A DNA stretch of 64,000 nucleotides from Apus apus (lineage: Eukaryota; Chordata; Aves; Apodiformes; Apodidae). Positions 42,703-54,500 of the stretch are shown in pieces. A program made the position numbers and the translations under genes. Location of the stretch: contig NC_067283.1 in assembly GCF_020740795.1 (NCBI RefSeq), forward strand, positions 59,489,966 to 59,553,965. The letters run 5' to 3'. Position 1 is the stretch's first letter, and each line of letters opens with the position of its first letter. The notes below the pieces were generated by a model that saw only the letters and a list, made by a program, of their open reading frames with translations, searched no databases and had not been told where the DNA came from.

Positions 42703-45700
42703 CCATTAAATCAAATGACAAGCATATTTTCTGTGCAGTTCTGCACAGTCTTAAAGCTCAAAGAACAATATTTGCAATTAAATTAGGATTAAGTGCACCT
42801 GTACTTAGGGAGAAGTTATCTGGGCCTTTGTACTAGAAAGTTCAAAGCTGCTTATAAATTGTTTGTGCATATATTTTATGTGTGCCTCATACACAAAGTG
42901 GTGAGCTGCAGGTTTTTGGATACAAATATACTAGGGCATTCCAGCCATCCTCTTCAGAGGCATGTGCGTGGCTTTAGTCAAGATTTGCATAAGATTTTAA
43001 GGACATCACAAGATTTTCCCAAACTTGATTAGAAATTGAATTGCTTCCTGCCCTAATATACCATTTCCAGAGCAGACAGGGGAAATAATATGGAAAATTC
43101 TCTTTAAAAACCTGCTGTTACTAAGATGCTGTTACCTATGCAGTTGTAGGTAGATTCTGATTGACCTTTGATTTCATTAATGCCCAAAACAGTAATATTT
43201 CAGTATGTAAATGTGCCTGGTAATTAATATATCTAACCTACTCTCCAGAACACATAACTATCCATCCTATTATGCAACGCACCCAATCTTAACTCTGCTT
43301 CCTTTTCATTCTTCAGCATACACTGAGTTTTTTCACAAAGCTAGTAGCAGTGGCAGGGTAGCTGCTAACAGAAGCATAGTTGAGATTGTGTTCCATGGTC
43401 TGTAACATAGGGTTGTTTAAGCAGTAACATAGGTGGGTCCTATGAAGAGGCTGTATAGGTGACATAAGGCTTAGCAGTTTGCTAGTTCTTACGTATGTCC
43501 AAATTCTTAATGCTTGCTTGGAGATAGGTTCAAATTACAGACCTTCAGAACTGCAAATAATGAAATGTTTTATTCAACCACCTTTATGCCTGAGTTTTAC
43601 TCTTACTAAAAGATGGAATGCAGGAGAAGAGGAAAAAATAAGTTCTTAGAACATAATTTGGTTTAAAAAATATGTACAGCTGTCTCAGTTGTGTGCATTT
43701 GACATTATCTGACTGTCAGGCTTATGTTCTTCAGGCCCAAATGAATCAAAATTGATAAAAACTTACTTCCTTTAGGTTTTTTAAATAAATTATGCCTTTG
43801 TGCAAATGGACAGCTGTTCTAAAAAAATTACAGAATATAACTAAACTCCTAAGTCTTACTACTTGGCATGCCCATAACAAGTTCAATGTGTCTAGACAAA
43901 AATTTGAAGAAAAAAGGTCAGTGGTGCAGTAGAACTTGGTATATCTCCTTACTAATTTCAAAGGCTTTTTATCATTAACTTGATCAAATTTTGAGTTTTT
44001 CATAGGCATAACTGGATCTTTACCATTTACAAATGGTGTAGTTCATACTTCATAATCCACTGGAATGGATCTTTGTAGGAACATGACAGATCTTCCAATA
44101 TCATTCATCAAATAATTTCATTAGAGGTTTTTTTAGCACCCATAAAACTTACCACTGTAACATTCAGTTTCCTAAAATACAAGGAGCAGTTATGTTGCAT
44201 TTAAGAGATTCTACAACAGTATGTTACATCTGTCTCATCTCCATCATCCCCTATTAGTCTTAGTTCTCCTGCATTGATAGCAGCTATTACATTGTTCTAG
44301 TTTTTCATTTTGTAATAGAAGCTTGGAAAAATGAAGCGCAGGAAGGATGCTTGATACAGTGTGTCATGTCAGGGACATTATTTTGGGACAACCTTACTCA
44401 TATTGGCATACAGAACAGGAACATTCAGAATAGAGCTCTATATATCTTAAGTTCTGACACCACACTTTAAACTTCATTCTTTTTCATTTTATAAACCAAA
44501 CACCTTTTACAAAGGCTGTGCCTGTATATATTATGTAACTTTAAATAGTACCTGTGTAAGATATATCATATGTATATCGACACAGGTACACATAAATATT
44601 TTTTAAATTAAGATTATAATATCACCAGATCTGCTTTTGGAAATCCAGGGGGACCAAAATATTTTAGCATTCAAAATATTAATTTTGTATCATTTCAAGT
44701 ATATACCAAAACAATTTCTGATGAATACTGATGCAAATGTTTATTGTAAATATTACCTACATTTACATAAGTTTTGTGGATTTAATCAATTTGACATTTT
44801 TGTAGCATTGAAGCCTCAGTTTGGTTTACAGACTTGTGACCAGGTGGACAAGGCTGTGGAGAATAAGGAACATTGGAAAGGGCCTGATGCTGCAAATCCC
44901 AAAATGATTTTTTTTTTTTTTGAATGCTTGAATTCTTCAGGGACCTTTCAACCTTAAAAGCTGGAATTCTAGGATGTTTCTCAAGCTGACTTTCCAAGTA
45001 CAACACACTGTCACCCCTCCAATGGTTCCGCTTGTAAAACTGAGAAAGACTTTGTATATAGGTAAAAACATTGCAATTGACTGTACGGGGACATGAAAGT
45101 ATCAAATTAAATAAGAGGCTATTTTATTTTTTTCGGTAATACCTCTGAGTGTGATTGCCATGAAATTCACCTTTTCGTTAGTTCCTTCTTTATATTGTGC
45201 CATTGAAATGATTGCAAGGTGTTAATCATGTTGTGTTTTTTCCAAAAACCACCAACAAAAAAACACTTCGTCACATCAGTTGCTTTAAACTCAAATTACC
45301 TCTCAAAAGACCAAGGTACATTTACCTCATGTATATAATATTTTTCAGAACATTCTCCAGGTTTGCAATTACATGTTTCTATTCTGTAATTCTGTAGAAA
45401 TGTGGGTATTACTAAATGTACAACTTCAGTAGTACTAAATGTATTATCCAGTGTCCTAAAACACTAATTTTCTGTATTTTATTGTATTAGCAAGTTTGCT
45501 GCTTTGTCACTGTAGCACCTGCCCTTACATAGCTGTGTGGGTACTGCCTTGTAAATTTTACTTTTTGGATTATTTTAAGATCTTGTACAGATGAGTATCA
45601 CTTTTTAAAACCTAAAAAAAATTGTGCATTTCCGTTATGTTTCTGAAAATATGTATTGTATTTGTAGAGTATACATTTCAATGCATTGTAAATAGCATAG

Positions 45701-45746
45701 TAGAAGAGTGGATGCTTATGTTAAGTGCTAACACTACAGTAGAGAA

Positions 45747-45766
45747 ATTAAAGCAGTGAAAATAAA
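45747..45766 (+). terminator. TGFBR1: TGFBR1 polyadenylation signals
   Basis: ATTAAA at 45,747 and AATAAA at 45,761, with cleavage expected about 15-25 nt later near 45,780. It is followed by a GT-rich stretch (GAGTTGTCTTTC) that can serve as the downstream element. Confidence 0.65.
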
Positions 45767-46029
45767 TAACTTTTTCCAAAATGCATGAGTTGTCTTTCAG
45801 AGGCTAGAAGTTGCAGATAACTATGGGTTTGGGTGTTATGTTCTTACCTGGCAAAATGTGGGTTTACTGTGAATTGCTTTCCTCAGAAGGAATTTCTACT
45901 GGTATCAAAATTATAAAGGGGTTTGCTAATGCTGAAGCAATCCATCTCATGTATAGTGTACAGAAAATGGTAAAGTGCCTGATCTTACTTGTGTCCTACA
46001 CTAATGTTTGAATGTTTGAACACTCACAT

Positions 46030-46380
46030 CACTACTGAGGAGTGAGCAGCAGATGGGAACAGGATGCAGGAGCACAGATAGGGATCAAAGGCAGGAGGAT
46101 AAATGAAGTCCTTCCAGGATACTGGCCATAGATGAAGAGAGCTTGACCCTCATGATCCCTCATATTTCTACTGAGTATGACATATAGGGGATGGAATACT
46201 TCATATGTTCAATTTTGGGTCTCCAGTCTGCTCCTTCCACCATGAGGGTTGCAGTATGACCCCTTATCCTCCCTTTTGTTTGCAGCACACCACAAGTTTA
46301 CAGAGCCAAGCAGTGACCTTGGTTCTACATACCATCCTCCACCAATTACTACAAACATCATGTTATCAGTCCTAGGCATG
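46030..46380 (-). mobile_element. Decayed ERVL-like LTR fragment, minus orientation
   Basis: Follows the same order as the intron 8 LTR at 40,364-41,075: 'gtccttccaggatactggcc' matches 'gtcctccctggacaccggcc' there, then 'ggggatggaatacttc' matches 'atggaatggaatatctc', and 'gttatcagtcctagg' matches 'gttatcattcctagc'. It is older and more divergent; ends are approximate. Confidence 0.6.
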
Positions 46381-46934
46381 GACATATTTTGTAGGGGTGC
46401 ACTCTGCAGTGGGACTTGGTTACAGATACCTGGGTGACCACTTGTGTGGTGGGATACTGCAGGAAAGCTGCTCTGGCCAGCAATATGGGCTTGGTCTGTG
46501 GAGTTTCATCAGTTAGAGGAGACATGTGGAAAGTATGTTGATTTCCTTGCACTGGTTCGAGAATTTTTTTGTCTTGGAATTTGTGTTCATTGTTTTTTGA
46601 GAGAAGAGTTATTGAAGTCTTATACTGCAGATCACCTTACTGACATGATGGACTGCTGTGGTTTTATGAGTCTCACAAAGCTGGCTTGGAGCAGCTGGAG
46701 TTACTACCAAGTTTTCCAGGTTGGAAAAAAAGGTACGCACAGCATTTCCTTCCTAAGGTTAACTAGACTGCAAATAAAGCGTACAGAAGTTCCGGGTAAA
46801 CCCAGGCACTGACAACACAGCTACCATCCTGAGTTTTCACATACAGAATAAGCATACTGCTGCTGAAGAAAGTAGTCTATACAATTGCAGGTGGGGTGCA
46901 AAGACATCATCTGAGGGATGGCAGAGGATATGGT
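46381..46934. other. Intergenic DNA with an unexplained open frame
   Basis: Contains a 122-codon open frame (46,444-46,812, plus strand) without recognisable domain. The flanks are repeat-derived, so it is probably accidental. Confidence 0.35.
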
Positions 46935-47046
46935 GCTCACCCATAGAATCATATAATTATTTTGTTTGGAAAAGACTTTAGGATCATCAGCTGGTAACCT
47001 AGCACACTGTCAAGTCTACCATCCTACCATTCCCTGCAAGTCCCTG
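46935..47046 (-). mobile_element. CR1 3'-tail fragment, minus strand
   Basis: Starts 'catagaatcatataattatt', the reverse complement of the CR1 3' tail, then 'ggaaaagactttaggatcat' and about 60 bp more before a second CR1 tail starts at 47,047. Confidence 0.75.
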
Positions 47047-48095
47047 ATCGTATAATCATAGAATGGTTAAGGTTGGAAGGGACCTTAAAGATCATCTGGT
47101 TCCAAACTCCCTGCTATGAGCAGGGACACCTCACACTAGGCCAGGCTGCACAAGCCTCATCCAACCTGGCCTTAAACACCTCCAGGGAGGGGGCATCAAC
47201 AATCTCTCTGGGCAACCTATTCCAGTGTCTTACTACCCAAATGGTGAGAAGTTTCTTCCTGATGTCTAACCTAAGTCTACCTTCGTTCAGTTTAAAACCA
47301 TTACCCCTTGTGCTATTACTATATTCTGGTGAAAAGTTTCTCCCCATCTTAGGTATTGGAAGGCCACTTTATGGCCTCCCCAATGCCTGAACTCTCTTAG
47401 CCTGTCTTCATAGCAGAGGTGCTTCAGCCCTTGGAACATCTTCATGGCCCTTTTCTGGACCCTCTCCAACAGCTCTATGTCTTTCTTGTGATGAAGGCTC
47501 CAGAGCTGTACACATTACTCCATGTGTAGCCTCACCAGAGCAGAGCAGAGGGGCAGAATCACCTCCCTGGCCCTGCTGGCCACACTTCTTTTGATGCAGC
47601 CCAGGATGCAGTTGCTCTCTGGGCTCGAGTACACACTGATGGCTTATGTTGAGCTTCTCATCTTCTACCACCCCCAAGTCCTTCTCAGGACTGCTCTCTA
47701 GCCCTTCTCCCCAACCTGTATTTGTGCCTGGGCTTGTGCCAATCCAGATGCAGGACTTTGCACTTGACATTGAAGAACTTCATGATGTTGGCACTGGCCC
47801 ACCTCTCCAGCCTGTCAAGGTCCCACTGGATGGCATCCCTTCCCTCTAGGGCATCAGCCACACCACACAGCTTGGTATCCTCAGCAAACTTGCCAAGTAT
47901 ACACTCAATCCCACTGTCCATGTCTCCAACAAAGATGTTCAACAGCACTCGTTTCAATACTGACCCCTGAGGAGCACCCCTTGTCACTTGCCTCCACTCA
48001 AACACTGGGCCATTGACCACAACTGTCTGGGTGTGGACATCCAGCCAAATCCATGTCTTGTCAATTTGGACATCAGGATGTCATGTGGGACAGTG
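47047..48095 (-). mobile_element. CR1-type LINE fragment, minus strand
   Basis: Left end is a clean CR1 tail ('tcatagaatggttaaggttgg' region). The minus strand encodes the C-terminal RT part back to the catalytic box, which here reads FAED at 47,876-47,887 instead of FADD, and the upstream 'PQGSVLKRVLLNIFVGD' segment. Frame breaks make it inactive. It ends abruptly against a second CR1 piece at 48,096. Confidence 0.9.
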
Positions 48096-48440
48096 CTACA
48101 CCTACATGTCTTTTAAATACCTCTAGGGATGGTGATTCAACCATCTCCCTGGGCAGCCTTTTCCAGTGTTTAATAACTTTCAGCTAAGAGTCTTCTTCTA
48201 CTATCCAATCTAAACCTCCCCTGGTGCAACCTGAGCCCTCTCGTTCTATCACTTTTTATTAGAGAGAAGAGACCAAGCCCCACCTTGCGACAACCTCCTT
48301 TCACGTGGTTGTAGAGGGTGATAAGGTCTCTCCTCATCCTCCTTTTCTCCAGGCTAGACAACCCCAGTTTCCTCCAACTTTCTTCATAAGACTTGTGCTC
48401 TAGACCCTTCACTAGCTTCACTGCCATTCTTTTGACACAC
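48096..48440 (-). mobile_element. Second CR1 fragment, minus strand, abutting the first
   Basis: Begins in the CR1 3' region ('tctagggatggtgattcaacc' region near 48,123) and runs to the 'ttctttttgacacacccc' area near 48,440. It repeats the same part of the element found at 47,160-47,480 but from a different subfamily, so this is a separate insertion. Confidence 0.85.
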
Positions 48441-48499
48441 CCCAGCACCTGTAATTTCTATGGAGAAGATAGAGGGCCGAATCTGCTGACACATATGAA

Positions 48500-48670
48500 G
48501 CAGAAAGCACCAGAGCTGGCAGTGACAGACTGGGAGCTGTGACAGGCAGAAGGAAAATACTCTTCACCATGAGGGTGCTTAAGCACAGGAGTAAGTTTCT
48601 CAGAGCAATCATGCACTGTTCTCCCTTGGGGACTTTCAAGACCTGAATGAGATTCTGAGCAGCACATTTA
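48500..48670 (+). mobile_element. Old CR1 3' fragment, plus strand
   Basis: Degraded plus-strand CR1: 'aatactcttcaccatgaggg', 'gcttaagcacaggagtaag' and 'gggactttcaagacctgaat' match the standard CR1 3' block with many differences. Confidence 0.55.
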
Positions 48671-48749
48671 ATTAGATTGCTCATAGAGGGCATAGGGGAT
48701 TGACAGAGAGATGTGAGGCTCTGTTATCCCCCCAAAACTGTTTGGCCAC

Positions 48750-49306
48750 TCTCTTGGTTTAGTGGTCAGGGAGAACCAGAAGCCAGAGAACAGAATTGCT
48801 ATTACTCCCCTCCACCCTCCCAGGGGAAGATAAAAGGGGAATAAGGAAGAGAGACTTAGAATGTGGAAGTTAAAATTAGAACAGGTTTACTGGAACAGGG
48901 AAGGAACACTAACATGCTGAATAGGAACAAATGTATATAAAACCCAATTTCAAGGATAGCTGCTGTAATTGACTGAAAGTCCCTCATGACACAACTCAGG
49001 AAAAGGGTCTAGGGCTCTTCCTAGCGTGTGGTGGATTTGGATCCTGCTGAACATGTGGCAACCTCATGACAAAGCATGAGCCTCTCTGCAAGACCTCAAA
49101 GCACCTCAAAGCAGCAAGGAAGAAGGGAGCAGGAAGGGGGAGACTTCCTGTCCTCTTGGCTTTTATAGAGTACGGCAGGAAATGGGAGGAAATCGTGACC
49201 CCTCTCATTTTGTGTCTCCTGGATCCCTGAGGGTCCTAAACACTCTCTCTCTAGGTCCTCATTTTGATTCCATAAAATCAGCCAGTGCTTTCCTCAAACC
49301 GTAACA
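48750..49306 (-). mobile_element. Solo LTR of a bird ERV, minus orientation
   Basis: Read on the minus strand it begins TGTTACGGTTTGAGG, has a TATA box (TATAAAAG, plus-strand CTTTTATA near 49,159) and about 560 bp of LTR-like sequence without coding potential. GCCAC stands at 48,745-48,749 and at 49,307-49,311 and may be the target-site duplication, although the left terminus is not a clean TG. No internal retroviral part is attached. Confidence 0.65.
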
Positions 49307-49311
49307 GCCAC

Positions 49312-50982
49312 CTACTGGTGGGAGTATAGGCTCTCAGTCTCCTTGTAGAAGCTGGTGAAGATTCAGCAGAGGACTCTGATTGTGCCTATGCATATCTGAG
49401 AATGTTTGTGACTGTTGGCAGCTATCCCACATCTAAAAGATGAGTGTGTTGCCACCAGTGTGAGTTCATCTAGCATGCTGAGAGTTTGTGGTAGGTCAGG
49501 TACAACTCACTGTAATGAGATCCAAGACACCTAGAAAGTCAAGTGGCTGTCTTCTTTCTCAGGCAAAAGAATATATAAGAGGGTCATGGTTGGTTCATAT
49601 GTGGTGTTCTTATTTAGTGGCTGCTGCAAGTATTGAGCCTGCTGTCCCATTTTATATTGGCAGACCTGAGCCATTAGAGAAACTCATTTCCCTCTATCCA
49701 TGTCTGAAAGATCTGTGGACTGTTAGCCTCTTCATCACAATAATAATTTCAAACTGATAGTTTCCATTTCTTACAAAGGCTCCTTCTGCTAATGCTCTCA
49801 TAAGCATTAGCAAGAGGCTTACAGCCTCTTCAGGGTTGCTGTGCCCATTGTCGCTGGTACTGTAGGTAAGCACTAGCAGTTCTCATCTGCGTGTATGAGG
49901 AGATGCTAGACAGAATTTTGCTGATGTGTCCTATTTGGAAGGTGATATTGAAGATAATGCAAGTATTGCATTGTCTGTACTGTTATTTTTGTTCTTTCAT
50001 ACAGAAAATAACCCCAGAATCACTTTGCTTTCATATGGACTTTGAACAACAACAAAATGACCCCAAAACACGGACTGTTGTAATCCAGGCAGCAAGATCA
50101 CCAAGATGCAGAGAAAGCAGTTCTCCAGTAGGAGAGGAGCGGAATGGTAACCACTGAAGGAAAACAACCTCCTCAGTAGGAGGTAACCCATGATTCTTTT
50201 TATATATCAGTCATCTCCAGTATAGCAAATGGACATAAAGCAAGCTGAAAAATACTGGTGCATTAGTGAATGTAGAGGATTAGTCAGCCCTCATTATTCC
50301 ATTCTGTACAGGGCATCTTACTTAGGGCTCAAGGGAGCCAGAAAAAGCAGTGAGCTTTGGCATTCTAGTCTGTGATGAGGCTTCTTCCCTTGCTTTCACA
50401 GAAAAGCAACTAATAGCTCTATCTTGTAAAAAGTACTATTGGGGCAGTTCTAACCTTTCTCTTAGCAGGTGCAGTCCATGTTTTAATCTCCCACTGCATG
50501 CTCTGATTCACCCTGCAGTTACTTAGAAAAGGACCGCTGTTAATTCATGTGATACAAACACACAGTGCAATTGCAGCCAAGTAATGTATCAGGGAATGTG
50601 AAGACCCTATTTGTAGGTAGGATAGAGATTCACTACAGTCAGGAAAATTCCACAAATTACTAATGTTTCCAGACTGCCCACCATAGCAGTTGTATGTTCT
50701 TGACTGGAAAAAGTATTTTTTTCATTCAAGTGTTTTTATGCATATGCTGCACTTAGCAAATCTACGCTTGGATCTCTTGGGAAGGGGGAGGTTTTTCTGC
50801 CAGATGTTCTACAGCTACTGATGTTTTCCCTAGGTTTACAGCACAGTAGTCTCCCGTTTGTTCCAAGAGTCAAGGAATGATAATGCATTGAGAAATGGAA
50901 GTTTGTTTACTTTTCAGAAACTGTTGTGTTTTACTTACAGTCCCCTAGGTTCAGCTGCAGGCATGCCTGATACTTACTGCAC
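49312..50982. other. Intergenic DNA, nothing recognised
   Basis: Mixed composition, several open frames below 90 codons without recognisable domain. No repeat family was identified. Confidence 0.4.
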
Positions 50983-51545
50983 ATTTTATTATGAGGACAG
51001 GCTGAGAGAGTTGGGGCTGTTCAGCCTGGAGTACTGTATCCAGTTCTGGAGCCCCTGGCATGAGAAGGACATGGAACTCCTGAAGAAAGTCCAGAGGAGC
51101 ACCACGAAGATGATCAGAGGGCTGGAGCACCTCTGCTATGAAGACAGAGAGTTGGGGTTGTTCAGCCTGGAAAAGAGAAGGCTCTGGGGAGACCTCATAG
51201 TGGCCTTCCGGTACCTTAAGAGACCTACATGAAAGCTGGGGTGGGACTGTTTACAAAGGCTTGTAGTAAGCAGACATGGGGTAATGTATCAAAACTGGAA
51301 GAGGGGAGATTTAGGTTAGACATTAGGAGGAAGTTCTTTACTATGAGGGTGGTAAGACAGTGGCTGCCCAGAGAAGTTGTGGAAGCCCCCTCTCTGAAAG
51401 TGTTCAAGGCCAGGTTGGATGGGGCTCTGAGCAACCTGATCTAGCGGGAGGTGTCCCTGCCCATGCAGGGGTGTTGGAAGTAGATGATCTTTAAGGTCCC
51501 TTCAAACCCAAACCATTCTATCATTGTATCATTCTGTGTTTCTAT
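50983..51545 (+). mobile_element. Rearranged CR1 fragment, plus strand
   Basis: A CR1 3' region containing an internal repeat. 'gagttggggctgttcagcct' near 51,007 is followed directly by upstream CR1 sequence ('atccagttctggagcccctg'), and then 'gagttggggttgttcagcct' occurs again near 51,149. It continues to a normal CR1 tail near 51,500-51,545. Confidence 0.85.
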
Positions 51546-54500
51546 GATACAAGACTAAGGCTGCACACTGTGCTGTACCAGCACATTCTGTCCAGATGTT
51601 TCATGAAACTCCATTTCTAACTATTTTTGTGGGCAAGGGACAGGATATTCGGTGTGCACTGAGGCCAGCAAGTGGAGCTGAGCCACGGGTGACAAGGCCC
51701 ATGTATCTGTGCTGCAGCAGCTGGAGCATGGGAGGGTGCCTTCTGTAGAGGATGATCCCTAGCAAAGTTCAGGCTGAGTTTGTTGGCAAGTAGGTCAAAC
51801 AGCCTGAGAGCTAGGGATGTGCATGTCTTTCTGCAGGTGCGACAGCTGCCAGAGCAACCCCAGCCAACCAAGATCAGCTGCTGAAGAGACCATAAGGTAT
51901 GGGGTTGACTGGAAGACCAACTGGTGCTAAGTAGGTGCCATTTGTGAACATGCTGAGTGTTTCTTGCTTTGTTGTTCTGTGGGCACGTGGGCTGTACCTG
52001 CACATGCCCTTCCCTGTGCCCACTGGCAAGAGGTAGTTGGCCTGGTGACTGGTGGGATTTGGGGGCACAGAGCTGCAGCAGCCTCACCACCATCAGGTTT
52101 CCACATTCTGCAGTTCCCCAACATGTTGTTCTTAATTTTGTTTTTTTTTAATTTAAAAATATATTTTCTTCCACTTCCAGCAAAACTACTGTATTAGCAT
52201 TTTGCAGACTCTTGTTCTGCTATAGTTATGATGTTAATTTAATCTCAGTTATTGGCTTAGCAATTTGTTGTTCTTGCTCTTGCTGGATAGGTGTAGTCAT
52301 AGTTGTTGAATAAAGAAGTAAATAAACTTTCATTTTTAAATATCTTTTTATTTAAGTATTGCAGAAATTACCAAAGTACCGTTTTAGGATTCTGTTCCAC
52401 TCACTCCATTGTTTTTTTAATCTCTTCAAAGCTAGGCTGTACAGAATACCATAAACCACACCAGATGACTTTTTGACTCTGTATTTTAAAAGTAAAATTT
52501 TGGTTCTGTTTTTGAAAATACTCTTGGACTTCTAAACATGCAGGATGTATAAGAAAATGCAGCTTGATAAAGTACACTGACAGTTCCCCCTTCCCTGGCT
52601 TTCATTTCATTATTGTGTCTTTCTTGCTCTTTACTAGGTTAAAACTTAATCAGTTAGTAGTGTGTGTATGGTATATAGGTAGACATAAAGGGCATCACTT
52701 ATAACATGTAATTTGTGGCATCACTAAAGTATTACTTGATTTACCTTTTGGGCACTAAAAAGAGCATTTTTAAACCAAGCCACACTTAATTTTTCTCCTT
52801 TTAAGATGTCATGTGTAGGACTTAATTTTTGAAACGTTATTTATACTCAGGCTTTCCTTGAGAAGAGTGTAAGCACTCAGAAAGCTGAGGGGCTCTATCC
52901 TCTTGTCTTGGATGTCAGTTCCCACATCCTGCTTCAGCTCCACTGGAGGAGTTGAGATTTGGAAGATGCGTGACCACCAGGACAGCTGAGGATTTCAGAA
53001 GGAAGAAGTAGGTGCCAAAGGAACCCAGGAAGCTGAAGTGTGAAGTGTATACAATGTTTACATGCTTCCAATCAGTGAACACACTTTTTCCAAGTTCAAT
53101 TTTAGTTTTATGTATCTTCAGTCCTGATTTAGGTCACTAAATTTTACCTGGATCTTGCTGTTTTGTGCACATAAGTGTGTGTGTATAGAACTATAATTTT
53201 GATATAAATTATGAGACAGATAAGGTGTTCAGTGATTTTTCAGGTCTGGTTTAGTATCAGTACCCAAGAAAAGTAAATATGAGCATTGTAAAGGGAAAAG
53301 TAATTTTGAGTTTTTATTTTCGGGCTTAGCTATCAAAGACAAGAATTTAGCTATGAGTTTTTGAATATAAGGTGGGGGAGCTTTAAAATTATTCTTTAGC
53401 ATCTCAATTCTCATCTGTTGTTTGTGATTTCAAAATTGAAAATTATGTTGCTATATTATTTAAAGCTAGTATCTTCCTTCACTGTTATATTTAATCTGTG
53501 AATTATGCATATAGATTTTTATTACAAAAAGTTACACAAGTTAGAATAAACGAAGTATGTTTTGACACTTTTATTAAGGTATTTTCAGAAGTATTCAGCA
53601 TTAATGCATACAAGCAAAGTTCTACCCTAATTCACTCACATCACTCATGTAACTGCAAAAGGGCATTTATCTGTAATTCACATAATTGTAACTTCATCTT
53701 GACAGAACTTGCTAGCTAATGTATATAATAGTAAGAATAAAATAGTTTTATATAATAATTAACTAAATTTTGTATAATAACTAAAACTGATGTAGCATGA
53801 TGCAAACTGATGGAAAAAAAATAGAATTTTATTTACCTGCCAGACTACATTGAGGGTTTTTTTCCATTTGAAACTAGAAGTAATTGTGTAATTGTCTATT
53901 AGCAGCATAAATTATTTTATACCACCCACACTAATTTTGCAAAGCTTGCAAACTGTGTTCAGACAGAAATGCTTGTATAGCAGTGAATTAATTGCACACA
54001 GTTCTTCCAAGATTACTAAGAGAGAGAATAATATAATCACTTAAACATGGAGGAAAATGTATAAAGTTATCTGGGTGCATTTAAAATATCTCCCTGTAGG
54101 TGCAGGTTATGATGTCATTTTTAACACAATTGCATAGTACAGCAAAACATAAAAATAACCTTGGAAAATATTCCAGCAGTAATTTGATCCTTAAACACCA
54201 TGTGGAGAAGGAACTAATCCTGTACATAACTAGCGGATTCAGAGAGATAACCCGCAGAATAATATCCATCTCAGTGTTCTTGAACACATCCTTTTTTATC
54301 TCCAGTCCATACTTACAATATGCTGGCAGATGCACTACTGATACTGAAGCTCAAGTTGAAAAGCAAAATTAATTTTATCTGTACTCAAAGACACAGATGT
54401 GTCACCGCTGGCTAAAGGCTATGACTTGTTGTCTCGGATGGTAACCTAAGGCCAGAATGAAGATGGGATTTTGATGGACTCTAGCACGGCCCACCTCTAC

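Larger units (their letters stand above)
41636..45783 (+). other. TGFBR1: TGFBR1 3' untranslated region
   Basis: About 4.1 kb of AT-rich sequence without repeats, following the stop codon. It contains a let-7 seed match (41,711-41,718), two Pumilio-type TGTAAATA elements (44,745-44,752 and 45,687-45,694) and a 20-bp tandem duplication (42,663-42,702). It probably ends after the AATAAA at 45,761. Shorter forms could use earlier signals such as AATAAA near 43,785. The extent is inferred from the signal and from the long 3' UTR known for this gene. Confidence 0.75.
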
